Of a stretch of DNA of 21,567 nucleotides, positions 7,115 to 14,217 are shown in pieces. The notes under the pieces were generated by a model. That model did no database searches. It was not told the origin of the DNA and saw only the letters and a list, made by a program, of their open reading frames with translations. Source of the DNA: CAG-791 sp963655255. Lineage in GTDB: Bacteria > Bacillota > Clostridia > Lachnospirales > Lachnospiraceae. The stretch covers positions 1-21,567 of the forward strand of contig CAVKEB010000036.1 in the NCBI GenBank assembly GCA_963655255.1, in the 5' to 3' direction. Made by a program: the position numbers and the translations under genes. The first letter of the stretch is position 1, and each line of letters begins with the position of its first letter.

Positions 7115-8011
7115 ATGGATCAGGGACTGGACGAGGCACAAAGGAAAGCGGAGGTGCTGATTGAGGCACTTCCTTATATACAGAAATTCAACCGCAAGAT
7201 CATTGTGGTGAAATACGGCGGCTCGGCGATGAGTGATGAGGAGCTCCAGCGCCATGTCATTCAGGATGTGACGCTTCTGAAGCTGGTCGGCTTCAAGCCC
7301 ATCATCGTGCACGGCGGCGGCAAGGCAATTTCCGCCTGGGTGAAAAAGACCGGAAAAGAGGCAAAATTCATCAACGGCCTGCGCGTTACGGACGAAGAGA
7401 CGATGGAGATCGCGGAGATGGTATTGGGCCGCGTGTCCAAGAATCTGGTCACCATGGTGGAGGAACTCGGCGTCAAGGCGGTGGGCATTTCCGGCAAGGA
7501 CTCCGGGATGCTCAAGGTGAAAAAACGCCTCTCCGGCGGGCAGGACATCGGCTATGTCGGCGAAATCACGAAGGTGGATCCGCAGATCCTCTTTGACATG
7601 ATGAACAACGACTACCTGCCGATCGTGGCCCCGATTGGTCTGGACGATCAGTTTAAGACCTACAACATCAACGCGGATGAGGCGGCCTGCGCGATTGCCA
7701 GGGCGGTGGGCGCAGACAAGCTGGTCTATCTGACGGATGTGGAGGGCCTGTACCGGGATTTTGAGGACAAATCCTCCTTCATTTCCCGCATCAGCGTGAC
7801 GGAAGCGGAGAAGCTGATTTCCGACGGACTGATCGGCGGCGGAATGCTGCCGAAACTCTCGAACTGCACGGAGGCGGTGCGCGGAGGTGTCAAGAGAGTC
7901 CACATCCTGGACGGGCGGGTTCCGCACAGCATCCTTCTGGAAATCTTTACTAATAAAGGAAACGGAACGATGTTCTACGACGACACGGACCAACTGGAGG
8001 ACATCCGCTGA
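7115..8011 (+). CDS. argB: Acetylglutamate kinase
   Basis: The 298-residue enzyme phosphorylates N-acetylglutamate with ATP, the second step of the pathway. KYGGSAM near the N-terminus and IIVHGGG form the amino-acid-kinase nucleotide site, and YNINADEAACAIA and GLIGGGMLPKL are family signatures. It has an extra N-terminal helix (MDQGLDEAQRKAEVLIEALP) before the core. In known hexameric acetylglutamate kinases that helix goes with feedback inhibition by arginine, the expected control point when ArgJ recycles acetyl groups, so arginine sensitivity is a reasonable inference. GGGAGAG precedes the ATG. The 178-bp gap after argJ contains no recognised gene. Confidence 0.97.
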   Translation: MDQGLDEAQRKAEVLIEALPYIQKFNRKIIVVKYGGSAMSDEELQRHVIQDVTLLKLVGFKPIIVHGGGKAISAWVKKTGKEAKFINGLRVTDEETMEIAEMVLGRVSKNLVTMVEELGVKAVGISGKDSGMLKVKKRLSGGQDIGYVGEITKVDPQILFDMMNNDYLPIVAPIGLDDQFKTYNINADEAACAIARAVGADKLVYLTDVEGLYRDFEDKSSFISRISVTEAEKLISDGLIGGGMLPKLSNCTEAVRGGVKRVHILDGRVPHSILLEIFTNKGNGTMFYDDTDQLEDIR

Positions 8012-8069
8012 GGCTCGGGGAAATGTTTTCGTGCGGTCTCTTCAGGAAGCGGGAGAGAGGCGCGAGGGT

Positions 8070-8174
8070 GTGGAAAAGGCCCGGAATGTCCGCAGGGGAA
8101 AGGGCGGAGCAGTACGCCGTGAGTCATCACGGTGAAATGCGTGGAAAAGGCCCGGAATACCTGCAGGGGAAAGG
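8070..8174 (+). repeat. Diverged ~34-bp direct repeat flanking a small hairpin in the argD leader
   Basis: A segment beginning GTGGAAAAGGCCCGGAAT and ending GCAGGGGAAAGG occurs at 8070-8103 and 8141-8174 with three mismatches, offset by 71 bp. Between the copies, CCGTGA (8117-8122) and TCACGG (8127-8132) form a 6-bp hairpin. This looks like a local tandem duplication of the pre-argD region. Confidence 0.7.
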
Positions 8175-8191
8175 ACCGGAGAGAAAGGAAG

Positions 8192-9409
8192 ATGGAAAAA
8201 ATGGCGGAGAATAAAATGGCGGTGCTGATCGAAGAGGCGGAGCGGGATCTTCTGCATACCTACAATCGTTACCAGATTGTGCTGGATCACGGCGACGGTG
8301 TGTATCTGTATGATGTAAACGGGAAGAAATATCTGGATTTTGTCGCCGGGATCGCGGTTTTTGCGCTCGGCTACAACAATCAGGAATATAACGACGCGCT
8401 GAAGGCGCAGATCGACAAGATCCTCCATACGTCGAATTATTTTTACAATGAGCCGGCCATCCGGGCGGCAAAGGCTCTGAAGGAAGTGTCAGGGATGGAC
8501 CGCGTCTTCTTCACGAACAGCGGCGCGGAAGCGGTGGAGGGAGCCCTGAAGGCGGCCATGAAGCACGCGTACCTGAAAAAGGGAGGCGACGAACAGGAGA
8601 TCATTGCCATGGAGCATTCGTTCCACGGAAGGACCTACGGAGCGCTCTCGGTCACGGGAAATGCGCACTACCGCGAGGCCTTCGGCGAGATGCCCTGCCG
8701 CGTGCGCTTTGCCGAATACAACAATCCGGAGTCGGTAAAGGCTCTGGTCGGGCCGAATACCGCGGGCATCATTCTGGAAACCGTGCAGGGCGAGGGCGGC
8801 CTCGTTCCCGCGACGCGGGAGTTTCTGGAGAGCGTCCGGAAGATCTGTGACGAGAACGGTATCCTGATGATTCTGGATGAGGTGCAGTGCGGCATGGGAC
8901 GGACCGGCAGCATGTACGCGTGGCAGAAGTTCGGCGTGAAGCCGGATATCATGACGACGGCCAAGGCCCTTGGCTGCGGCGTTCCCGTCGGCGCGTTCCT
9001 GATGACGGAAGAGGTCGCACAGTCGAGCCTTGCCGCCGGAGATCACGGGACCACCTACGGCGGCAACCCGCTTGCCGCAGCCGCGGTCTGCAAGGTTCTT
9101 GAACTCTACCGGAAACAAAATATAATAGAGCATGTGCAGGCGGTCTCCCCCTATCTGGAGGAGCAGCTGGACGAGCTTGTGAAAAGGCATGACTGCATTC
9201 GGGAGCGCAGAGGAAGCGGCCTCATGCAGGGCCTTGTGTTCGACCGTCCGGTCGGCCCGGTGATCACAAGGGCAATGGAGCAGGGACTCATCCTGATCAA
9301 CGCGGGGCGCGATATCCTGCGCTTTGTCCCTCCACTTGTCATCACGAAGGAAAACATTGACGAGATGATCGGAATTCTGGATCCCGTCATCGGAGAACTG
9401 GAATCCTAA
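8192..9409 (+). CDS. argD: Acetylornithine aminotransferase
   Basis: This 405-residue PLP enzyme of the class III aminotransferases converts N-acetylglutamate semialdehyde to N-acetylornithine with glutamate as amino donor. SGAEAVEGALK and LILDEVQCGMGRTG are family signatures, and TTAKALGCGVPVGAF contains the PLP-binding Lys258. HSFHGRTYGALSVTG and GTTYGGNPLA are also typical. The ATG at 8192 is preceded by GAAAGGAAG; the frame is open 20 codons further upstream, but without a better site. It is the last arginine gene of the cluster here, and no terminator with a U-run follows. Related enzymes (e.g. succinyldiaminopimelate aminotransferase) overlap in function, but context supports ArgD. Confidence 0.96.
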   Translation: MEKMAENKMAVLIEEAERDLLHTYNRYQIVLDHGDGVYLYDVNGKKYLDFVAGIAVFALGYNNQEYNDALKAQIDKILHTSNYFYNEPAIRAAKALKEVSGMDRVFFTNSGAEAVEGALKAAMKHAYLKKGGDEQEIIAMEHSFHGRTYGALSVTGNAHYREAFGEMPCRVRFAEYNNPESVKALVGPNTAGIILETVQGEGGLVPATREFLESVRKICDENGILMILDEVQCGMGRTGSMYAWQKFGVKPDIMTTAKALGCGVPVGAFLMTEEVAQSSLAAGDHGTTYGGNPLAAAAVCKVLELYRKQNIIEHVQAVSPYLEEQLDELVKRHDCIRERRGSGLMQGLVFDRPVGPVITRAMEQGLILINAGRDILRFVPPLVITKENIDEMIGILDPVIGELES

Positions 9410-9433
9410 TCAGCCCGGAAGCTGCTGCCCGCT

Positions 9434-9456
9434 GCGGCCTTCTTCCGGAAGGCCGC
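9434..9456 (+). promoter_or_regulatory. GC-rich hairpin between argD and the solute-binding protein gene
   Basis: GCGGCCTT (9434-9441) pairs with AAGGCCGC (9449-9456). No T-run follows, so it is at best a weak or Rho-assisted terminator, or an mRNA stability element. Confidence 0.45.
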
Positions 9457-9472
9457 GGGGAACGCGGCACAG

Positions 9473-10849
9473 GTGAACAATTTGAACGTAAAAACCAGAT
9501 TACTTTCCGTACTGGCAGTACTCGCTCTTGTTCTGGGGCTTGTCTATGTGGCGGTCCGCGGTGGGAGCAATGCAGGCAGCAGTTCGGAGCTTTTATTTTC
9601 CCGCAAACAGACCATCAATCTCTGGTATACCGATGATTCGATGACGGACTATCTGAACAGTGTCTGCGTGGCGTATACGGACTCGCAGAGCAGCTACCGC
9701 GTGGAGCCGACGCTCATTGATGATACGGATTATATGCAGAAGGTTTACGACGCGTCCGTTCAGGGGGAGGATTACCCGGATGTTTTCATTGCGGGAAATG
9801 ATCTTCTGGAGCGGCTGTGGCTGACGGGGCTTGCCACGAAGGTGCAGGATGAGGAGCACTTTAAGGACAACCATTATTTCTGCCAGCCTGCTGTGGATGC
9901 CGTGACCTATCAGGATAAGGTGATTGCCTATCCGATGAGCTTTGAGGCGACGGCATTCCTCTACAATGAGGATTATCTGCAGTCGATGGCGGACGCCGCG
10001 GGGAAGACTCTGGAAGAGACTGTTCCGAAGACGATGGTGGATGTCATCACGCTGGCCAATGACTACGATGCGCCGGAGGCTGTATCCGCAGTCCTCAAAT
10101 GGGATGTCAGCGATATTTTCTATAATTACTGCTTCCTCGGAAATTATATGGACATCGGCGGGGAGACCGGAGACGACACCAGCCAGCTTCATGTCTACAA
10201 CCAGCAGCTGATTTCCTGTCTGCAGGTGTATCAGCAGCTGAATCAGTTCTTCTCCATTGACACGTCTTCCGATGACTATGACAGCGTGATTCAGGATTTT
10301 GCGGCGGGGAAGGTCGTATTTACCCTGGCGACCTCGGACTGCGTGCAGAAGATCGCGAAGTACTGCAAGGACAACGGGACGACGCTGAACTACGGCGTGA
10401 CGAGGATTCCGGACCTGACGGGAGATTTGAAGTCGAAGACCCTTTCCATCACGAACTGTCTGGTGGTCAACGGCTACTCGGACCAACAGGACGCGGCCAA
10501 CGCATTCTGCCAGTATCTGCTCTTCTCCGGCATGGAGAATTTCTTCGAGCAGACGGGAAAGGCACCGGCGGTCGCCGGATATACCTTCAGCGATGAACAT
10601 ATGAACGGATTTTATGACGCATATACGGATTCCGCACCGATCACGAAGCTGCGCTCGGCTTCCAATTTCTGGATGCTGCTCGAGAACACCTTCGCACAGG
10701 TCTGGGACGGACAGGATCCGAACGAGCAGCTCCGGCAGCTGTGTCAGGATCTTCTGATCCAGATGACGGGACAGGACAGCGTCAAGGTGGAGACCATCGC
10801 GAATCCGACGTATGTGGACATCCGGTCCGAACTCAAAGGAGATGAATAA
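9473..10849 (+). CDS. Extracellular solute-binding-like protein, membrane anchored
   Basis: The 458-residue protein has an N-terminal hydrophobic segment (residues ~9-30, LLSVLAVLALVLGLVYVAV) followed by an outward domain. The beginning TINLWYTDDSMTDYLNSV and YPDVFIAGNDLLERL resemble ABC-importer substrate-binding proteins of the sugar/type 1 group. There is no lipobox cysteine, so it is probably held by an uncleaved helix rather than lipidated. No permease or ATPase gene is nearby, so the ligand and any transport role are unknown; sensing or scaffolding is possible. The start is GTG at 9473. A TTG at 9482 is an attractive alternative because AGGTG at 9471-9475 would then be well spaced. Confidence 0.7.
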   Translation: MNNLNVKTRLLSVLAVLALVLGLVYVAVRGGSNAGSSSELLFSRKQTINLWYTDDSMTDYLNSVCVAYTDSQSSYRVEPTLIDDTDYMQKVYDASVQGEDYPDVFIAGNDLLERLWLTGLATKVQDEEHFKDNHYFCQPAVDAVTYQDKVIAYPMSFEATAFLYNEDYLQSMADAAGKTLEETVPKTMVDVITLANDYDAPEAVSAVLKWDVSDIFYNYCFLGNYMDIGGETGDDTSQLHVYNQQLISCLQVYQQLNQFFSIDTSSDDYDSVIQDFAAGKVVFTLATSDCVQKIAKYCKDNGTTLNYGVTRIPDLTGDLKSKTLSITNCLVVNGYSDQQDAANAFCQYLLFSGMENFFEQTGKAPAVAGYTFSDEHMNGFYDAYTDSAPITKLRSASNFWMLLENTFAQVWDGQDPNEQLRQLCQDLLIQMTGQDSVKVETIANPTYVDIRSELKGDE

Positions 10850-10877
10850 TTCACTCGAGATTTTATACCCCCGCATA

Positions 10878-10897
10878 TGCCGCAGAGGACTGCGGCA
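10878..10897 (+). promoter_or_regulatory. Hairpin immediately before the glyA ribosome site
   Basis: TGCCGCAG (10878-10885) and CTGCGGCA (10890-10897) form a perfect 8-bp stem with an AGGA tetraloop. The glyA Shine-Dalgarno follows directly. It could affect translation initiation or mRNA stability; no glycine riboswitch features are seen. Confidence 0.5.
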
Positions 10898-10911
10898 GGA
10901 AAGGAAAGGCC

Positions 10912-12153
10912 ATGTATTCACTGGAAGAAGTCAGAAAAGAAGATCCGGAAATTGCAGCAGCCATTGAACAGGAGATGGCAAGACAGAATGACCACATCGA
11001 GCTGATCGCCTCGGAGAACTGGGTCAGCAAGGCCGTGATGGCGGCAATGGGGAGCCCCCTGACCAACAAGTACGCGGAAGGATATCCTGGAAAGCGCTAC
11101 TACGGCGGCTGCCAGTGCGTGGATGTAGTGGAGACGCTGGCCATTGAGCGCGCGAAGAAGCTGTTCGGCTGCACGTACGCAAATGTACAGCCGCATTCCG
11201 GCGCGGAGGCGAATCTTGCCGTGGAGTACGCGGTTTTGAAGCCCGGCGACACCCTGATGGGCATGAATCTGTCACAGGGCGGTCATCTTACGCACGGATC
11301 ACCGGCGAATATTTCCGGTTCGTATTTTAATGTGGTGGCGTACGGCGTGGATGAGAACGGCTTCATCGACTATGATGAGCTGATGAGAATCGCGGTGGAG
11401 AGCAAGCCGAAGATGATCATTGCCGGTGCCTCTGCCTATGCGCGCACGATTGATTTCAAGAAGTTCCGTGAGGTGGCGGATGCCTGCGGCGCTGTTCTGA
11501 TGGCGGATATCGCGCATATCGCGGGTCTTGTGGCGGCAGGACTTCATCCGTCGCCGTTCCCGTGGTGCGACATCGTCACCACGACGACGCACAAGACGCT
11601 GCGCGGACCCAGAGGAGGCCTCATCCTGGCAAGCCAGGAGGCTGCGGACCGGTTCAAGCTGAACAAGGCCGTATTCCCCGGCATTCAGGGAGGCCCGCTG
11701 GAGCATGTGATCGCGGCCAAGGCGGTCTGCTTCAAGGAGGCACTGGATCCTTCCTTCAAGATTTATGCCCAGAACATCATTGACAACGCCAAGGCTCTGG
11801 CGGACGGTCTCATGAAGCGCGGCGTGGACATCGTATCCGGAGGAACCGACAACCATCTGATGCTGATCGACCTGACAAAGGATGATCTGACCGGCAAGGA
11901 AGTGGAGAAGTGGCTGGACGATGCGCACATCACCGCCAACAAGAACACCATTCCGAACGAGAAGCGTTCTCCGTTTGTCACCTCCGGAATCCGTCTGGGA
12001 ACACCGGCTGTCACGACAAGAGGAATGAATACAGAGGATATGGACCGGATTGCAGAGGCCATTTCCATTGTGATCAAAGAAAGAGAGGCCGGGATCGAGA
12101 AGGCGAAGGCAATCATCGCCGAGCTCACGGCCAAATATCCGCTGGTGATGTGA
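10912..12153 (+). CDS. glyA: Serine hydroxymethyltransferase
   Basis: This 413-residue PLP enzyme interconverts serine and glycine with tetrahydrofolate and supplies one-carbon units in the cytosol. IELIASENWVSKAV is the N-terminal family signature. HSGAEANLAV and the active-site VTTTTHKTLRGPRGG, whose Lys228 binds PLP, are conserved, as are the GGTDNHLMLIDL and TSGIRLGTPAVTTRG segments. The ATG has a strong AGGAAAGGAAAGG region. It follows the solute-binding protein by 62 bp and ends directly at the multi-hairpin element, which may provide its 3' end. Confidence 0.98.
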   Translation: MYSLEEVRKEDPEIAAAIEQEMARQNDHIELIASENWVSKAVMAAMGSPLTNKYAEGYPGKRYYGGCQCVDVVETLAIERAKKLFGCTYANVQPHSGAEANLAVEYAVLKPGDTLMGMNLSQGGHLTHGSPANISGSYFNVVAYGVDENGFIDYDELMRIAVESKPKMIIAGASAYARTIDFKKFREVADACGAVLMADIAHIAGLVAAGLHPSPFPWCDIVTTTTHKTLRGPRGGLILASQEAADRFKLNKAVFPGIQGGPLEHVIAAKAVCFKEALDPSFKIYAQNIIDNAKALADGLMKRGVDIVSGGTDNHLMLIDLTKDDLTGKEVEKWLDDAHITANKNTIPNEKRSPFVTSGIRLGTPAVTTRGMNTEDMDRIAEAISIVIKEREAGIEKAKAIIAELTAKYPLVM

Positions 12154-12159
12154 CGATTC

Positions 12160-12390
12160 AGTACATCTCGAATTTCCTTGCGGAAATTCGAGATGCTGTC
12201 GGCCAGCGGTTGACACTCGAAGATACCCGATGGTATCTTCTCCTGTTTGAAGTGAATCGCTTCGCAATTCACTTCGCGTATCGGAGAAACCGCCTGCGCG
12301 GATTTCTCCTCACGGCCTTGGCCGCATGCTGATTTCAATCGTAAATGTGCCCGCAAGCGGTCAATTTATTTTTGAAATCAGCATGTGCTG
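12160..12390 (+). repeat. Multi-hairpin intergenic element, copy A
   Basis: The space between glyA and the tRNA promoter is filled by consecutive stems. 12167-12177 pairs with 12182-12192 (11 bp, loop TTGC). GCTG (12195) pairs with CAGC (12203). GAAGATACC (12219-12227) pairs with GGTATCTTC (12232-12240), loop CGAT. GAAGTGAAT (12249-12257) pairs with ATTCACTTC (12267-12275). 12283-12293 pairs with 12298-12309, with one bulged base. 12325-12338 pairs perfectly with 12372-12385 (14 bp) around an inner CCGC-AA-GCGG. The third to fifth stems match copy C in order and in anchor sequences (CACTCGAAGAT, ATCTTCTCCTG). No protein family is recognised in its short open frames. Confidence 0.75.
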
Positions 12391-12455
12391 AATGATTACA
12401 AAATAGTCAGATAGCAAAATAAAGTTTATGAAAACGCAGGAAATGCGAAAATGTG

Positions 12456-12484
12456 TTGACTTCGAAAGGAAAAACACATACAAT
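12456..12484 (+). promoter_or_regulatory. Promoter of the tRNA-Leu pair
   Basis: TTGACT (12456-12461), a 17-bp spacer and TACAAT (12479-12484) form a near-consensus sigma-A promoter. The predicted start is ~5 bases before the first tRNA. Confidence 0.85.
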
Positions 12485-12495
12485 ATTTCTTGCTT

Positions 12496-12579
12496 GCAGA
12501 AGTGGCGGAATTGGTAGACGCGCAGGCTTCAGGTGCCTGTGGCAGCAATGTCGTGTGGGTTCAAGTCCCATCTTCTGCA
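12496..12579 (+). tRNA. tRNA-Leu (anticodon CAG)
   Basis: The 84-nt gene folds as a class II tRNA. The acceptor GCAGAAG pairs with CTTCTGC, the D-arm contains GGAATTGGTAGAC, and the anticodon stem CAGGC/GCCTG encloses TTCAGGT with CAG at positions 34-36. A long variable arm and the T-loop GGGTTCAAGTCCC follow. The CCA end is not encoded (discriminator A, then CTC). It reads CUG codons. Confidence 0.95.
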
Positions 12580-12639
12580 CTCGGTTCCAGACTGGAAGAG
12601 AATTTGATCTCCTCCGGAGTGCGGACCACAACTTCATAC

Positions 12640-12723
12640 GCGGGAGTGTCGGAATTGGTAGACGAGCAAGATTAAGGTTCTTGTGACTGCAAGGCCGTGT
12701 GGGTTCAAGTCCCATCTCCCGCA
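12640..12723 (+). tRNA. tRNA-Leu (anticodon TAA)
   Basis: The 84-nt class II tRNA has acceptor GCGGGAG pairing with CTCCCGC. The anticodon stem CAAGA/TCTTG encloses TTAAGGT, giving anticodon UAA, and there is a long variable arm and a GGGTTCAAGTCCC T-arm. CCA is not encoded. It lies 60 bp after the CAG isoacceptor and shares its promoter and terminator; the two are clearly related sequences. Confidence 0.95.
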
Positions 12724-12734
12724 GAGATCAGAGA

Positions 12735-12776
12735 AGCCTGTAAATTCAAGGAAGTCTTGAATTTACAGGCTTTTTT
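12735..12776 (+). terminator. Rho-independent terminator of the tRNA operon
   Basis: A perfect 16-bp stem (12735-12750 with 12756-12771) with a GAAGT loop is followed by a run of six T. It sits 12 bases after the second tRNA. Confidence 0.95.
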
Positions 12777-12841
12777 GTGCTTTGATGTTATGAATATAGA
12801 GGTAAAACAAAATGCCAGTGGTAGAGCTGATTTACAGATAT

Positions 12842-12900
12842 TCTTAACTCTAATGCTGAATCTTAACTCAAAAAGAGTTATAATGCATAAAAAGAGTTGA
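12842..12900. promoter_or_regulatory. Symmetric operator/promoter of the AbiEi-like gene
   Basis: TTAACTC occurs at 12844-12850 and 12863-12869, and its inverse GAGTTA/GAGTTGA at 12875-12880 and 12894-12900. All four arms are symmetric about 12872, and same-direction copies are 19 bp apart, about two helical turns. A TATAAT -10 box (12879-12884) overlaps the inner arm; a -35 is only weakly matched (CTGAAT at 12856). The layout suits cooperative binding of two dimers of an autoregulating antitoxin. Confidence 0.7.
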
Positions 12901-12915
12901 GACAGGAGAGAACAT

Positions 12916-13875
12916 ATGGAATATCTCGACAAAGTCCTTGGGATTAAAGTGGTCTATGAGAATGTTGAGTTTAAGCATTTGCCCAATTTTATAGCCACAA
13001 GGTATCGTCTACAGATGGTATCTATGGATGGACAGCGGGCGATTTTTCTTTATCCGAAAACAGAGCCGGAGCAAATTGAAGCGCTGAAAAAGCATATTGC
13101 GCGGATACAGCAGAATGCAAATTTTCCTGTTGTTCTGATTCTGAGAGAAGTCACCTTTCGACAGAAAGAATATTTAATTCGTGAAAAAATCCCCTTTATT
13201 GTAGAGAAAAGGCAAATTTATCTGCCATTTATGGCCTTGTATTTGCAGGAGCGATGCAATGCAGAAAAACAGCCAGGGAGAGAAATGCTTCCATCCGCAC
13301 AAATGCTTCTGCTGCACTTTATTTATGAGGGCGCACGTGAACTGTCCACAAGCCGGGCTGCGAAGGAGCTGGAATTGACACCAACTTCGATATCGAGAGC
13401 ATCGCGACAGCTTGAAGAAATGGGATTGCTGCATATCAGGAAACTGGGGGTGCAAAGGATTCTGTTCTCTGAGAATTCCCCGAAAACCCTGTTTCAGAAA
13501 GCTGAGAGCAAGTTGTTGAATCCGATAAAACGAACCGTCTATATTCCAAAAAAGTTTGTTGGGACAGACTTACTGGAAAGCGGATACTCGGCATTGGCGG
13601 AATATTCTATGCTGAATGCACCGAATGTCAAATGCTATGCAGCGGGAAAAATCTCGCAATGGAAAGATGTTATGACATACAGTCTGCAGGATTCACAGAT
13701 GCAGGCGGCCATAGAAATGTGGAGATATAACCCCAGGAAATTGTCTACGCGAAATATGGTAGATGAACTTTCACTGGCATTGGCATTAAGAGAAGATGCG
13801 GATGAACGAGTTGAGGAAGCAGTAGAAGAAATGTTGAATGAACTGTGGAGGAAACTGGATGGTTACAGGAATTGA
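12916..13875 (+). CDS. Winged-helix regulator, likely AbiEi-type antitoxin
   Basis: This 319-residue protein has an N-terminal domain (residues 1-115, ending KIPFIVEKRQIYLPFMALYL), a central winged helix (residues ~128-187: STSRAAKELELTPTSISRASRQLEEMGLL then a basic wing) and a C-terminal region. Similar MarR-like proteins are found paired with AbiEii-type nucleotidyltransferase toxins, in which the regulator neutralises the toxin and represses the operon. Here the downstream frame overlaps by 17 bases and begins like such a partner but is cut short. GGAGAG lies 7 bases before the ATG. Two lines of this gene that I counted are 40 and 45% GC, against 60% in a line of the kinase gene, so it may be acquired. 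The function is inferred from family resemblance. Confidence 0.72.
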   Translation: MEYLDKVLGIKVVYENVEFKHLPNFIATRYRLQMVSMDGQRAIFLYPKTEPEQIEALKKHIARIQQNANFPVVLILREVTFRQKEYLIREKIPFIVEKRQIYLPFMALYLQERCNAEKQPGREMLPSAQMLLLHFIYEGARELSTSRAAKELELTPTSISRASRQLEEMGLLHIRKLGVQRILFSENSPKTLFQKAESKLLNPIKRTVYIPKKFVGTDLLESGYSALAEYSMLNAPNVKCYAAGKISQWKDVMTYSLQDSQMQAAIEMWRYNPRKLSTRNMVDELSLALALREDADERVEEAVEEMLNELWRKLDGYRN

Positions 13876-13936
13876 CAGCTTTAAGGAATGGTTCAAGGGC
13901 AGCGAAGAACAGTATGCCATCATTGGAGGAACGGCG
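13859..13936 (+). pseudogene. Truncated AbiEii-like nucleotidyltransferase toxin (5' remnant)
   Basis: The ATG overlaps the end of the upstream regulator by 17 bases, as in intact antitoxin-toxin pairs. The first ~26 residues (FKEWFKGSEEQYAIIGGTA) match the start of nucleotidyltransferase toxins, in which a G-G-T-A motif is part of the nucleotide-binding site. After GGTA the frame changes to unrelated arginine-rich sequence that runs open to a TGA at 14222-14224 through repeat copy B. The metal-binding Asp residues that normally follow are absent. I interpret this as a deletion or replacement of the toxin; the breakpoint at ~13936 is an estimate. Confidence 0.6.
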
Positions 13937-14010
13937 TCTTCTTTTCCAATACCTGACAACGGGCGGTCACGAAGGCGCCCGGAAGTTTACAAAATGTCCC
14001 AGCAAGGCAT

Positions 14011-14100
14011 AAGTTTGAAAGTGACATCGATATGTCACTTTCAAACTGCAGCATCGGTGCTGAAGCACCGGCTGCCGCATTCGGCAAAACTACCTTCGCA
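14011..14100 (+). repeat. Multi-hairpin intergenic element, copy B (5' part)
   Basis: GTTTGAAAGTGACAT (14013-14027) pairs perfectly with 14032-14046 around CGAT. It is followed by CGGTGC (14055-14060) pairing with GCACCG (14065-14070) inside an outer GCAGC/GCTGC stem, then GCCG-CATT-CGGC. The ~80 bases match 21382-21460 nearly base for base. The rest of the element, as seen in copy C, is missing. The interval 13937-14217 otherwise contains only the toxin-frame extension, the 17-mer at 14112-14128 and a candidate comEA promoter. Confidence 0.85.
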
Positions 14101-14111
14101 GATTTTGCCTC

Positions 14112-14128
14112 AGCGAGGTATAAAAATG
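14112..14128 (+). repeat. 17-bp exact repeat, first copy (AGCGAGGTATAAAAATG)
   Basis: The same 17 bases occur at 15132-15148, where they supply the ribosome site (GAGGT) and ATG of the response regulator. Here they would begin a 32-codon open frame (14126-14224) that overlaps the comEA start. I do not recognise that peptide. Confidence 0.75.
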
Positions 14129-14150
14129 TGCCGTGGAAGGCACCGGCCTG

Positions 14151-14159
14151 TGTTACAAT
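14151..14159 (+). promoter_or_regulatory. Candidate extended -10 promoter of comEA
   Basis: TGTTACAAT carries the TGn extension before TACAAT and lies 58 bases before the comEA ATG. No good -35 is seen 17 bp upstream, which is tolerated in extended -10 promoters. The promoter lies downstream of repeat copy B. Confidence 0.45.
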
Positions 14160-14217
14160 ACTCCTGCATGGCGGGGACCCGGAGAAGCCGCAGACAGCTG
14201 CGGCGGACTGGGAGGTC

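Noticed and set aside
9434..9456. Rho-independent terminator after argD
   Set aside because: The stem is good but there is no T-run on either side, so I list it only as a hairpin.
10850..10911. Glycine riboswitch before glyA
   Set aside because: The 62-bp gap is too short and shows only one simple 8-bp hairpin.
12407..12723. Short open frames over the tRNA-Leu genes (both strands)
   Set aside because: They translate tRNA sequence and often appear as spurious annotations; the tRNA folds explain the region.
12640..13936. tRNA-integrated genomic island with att sites
   Set aside because: The AT-rich cassette follows a tRNA, but no integrase is present and I found no repeat of the tRNA 3' end beyond it.
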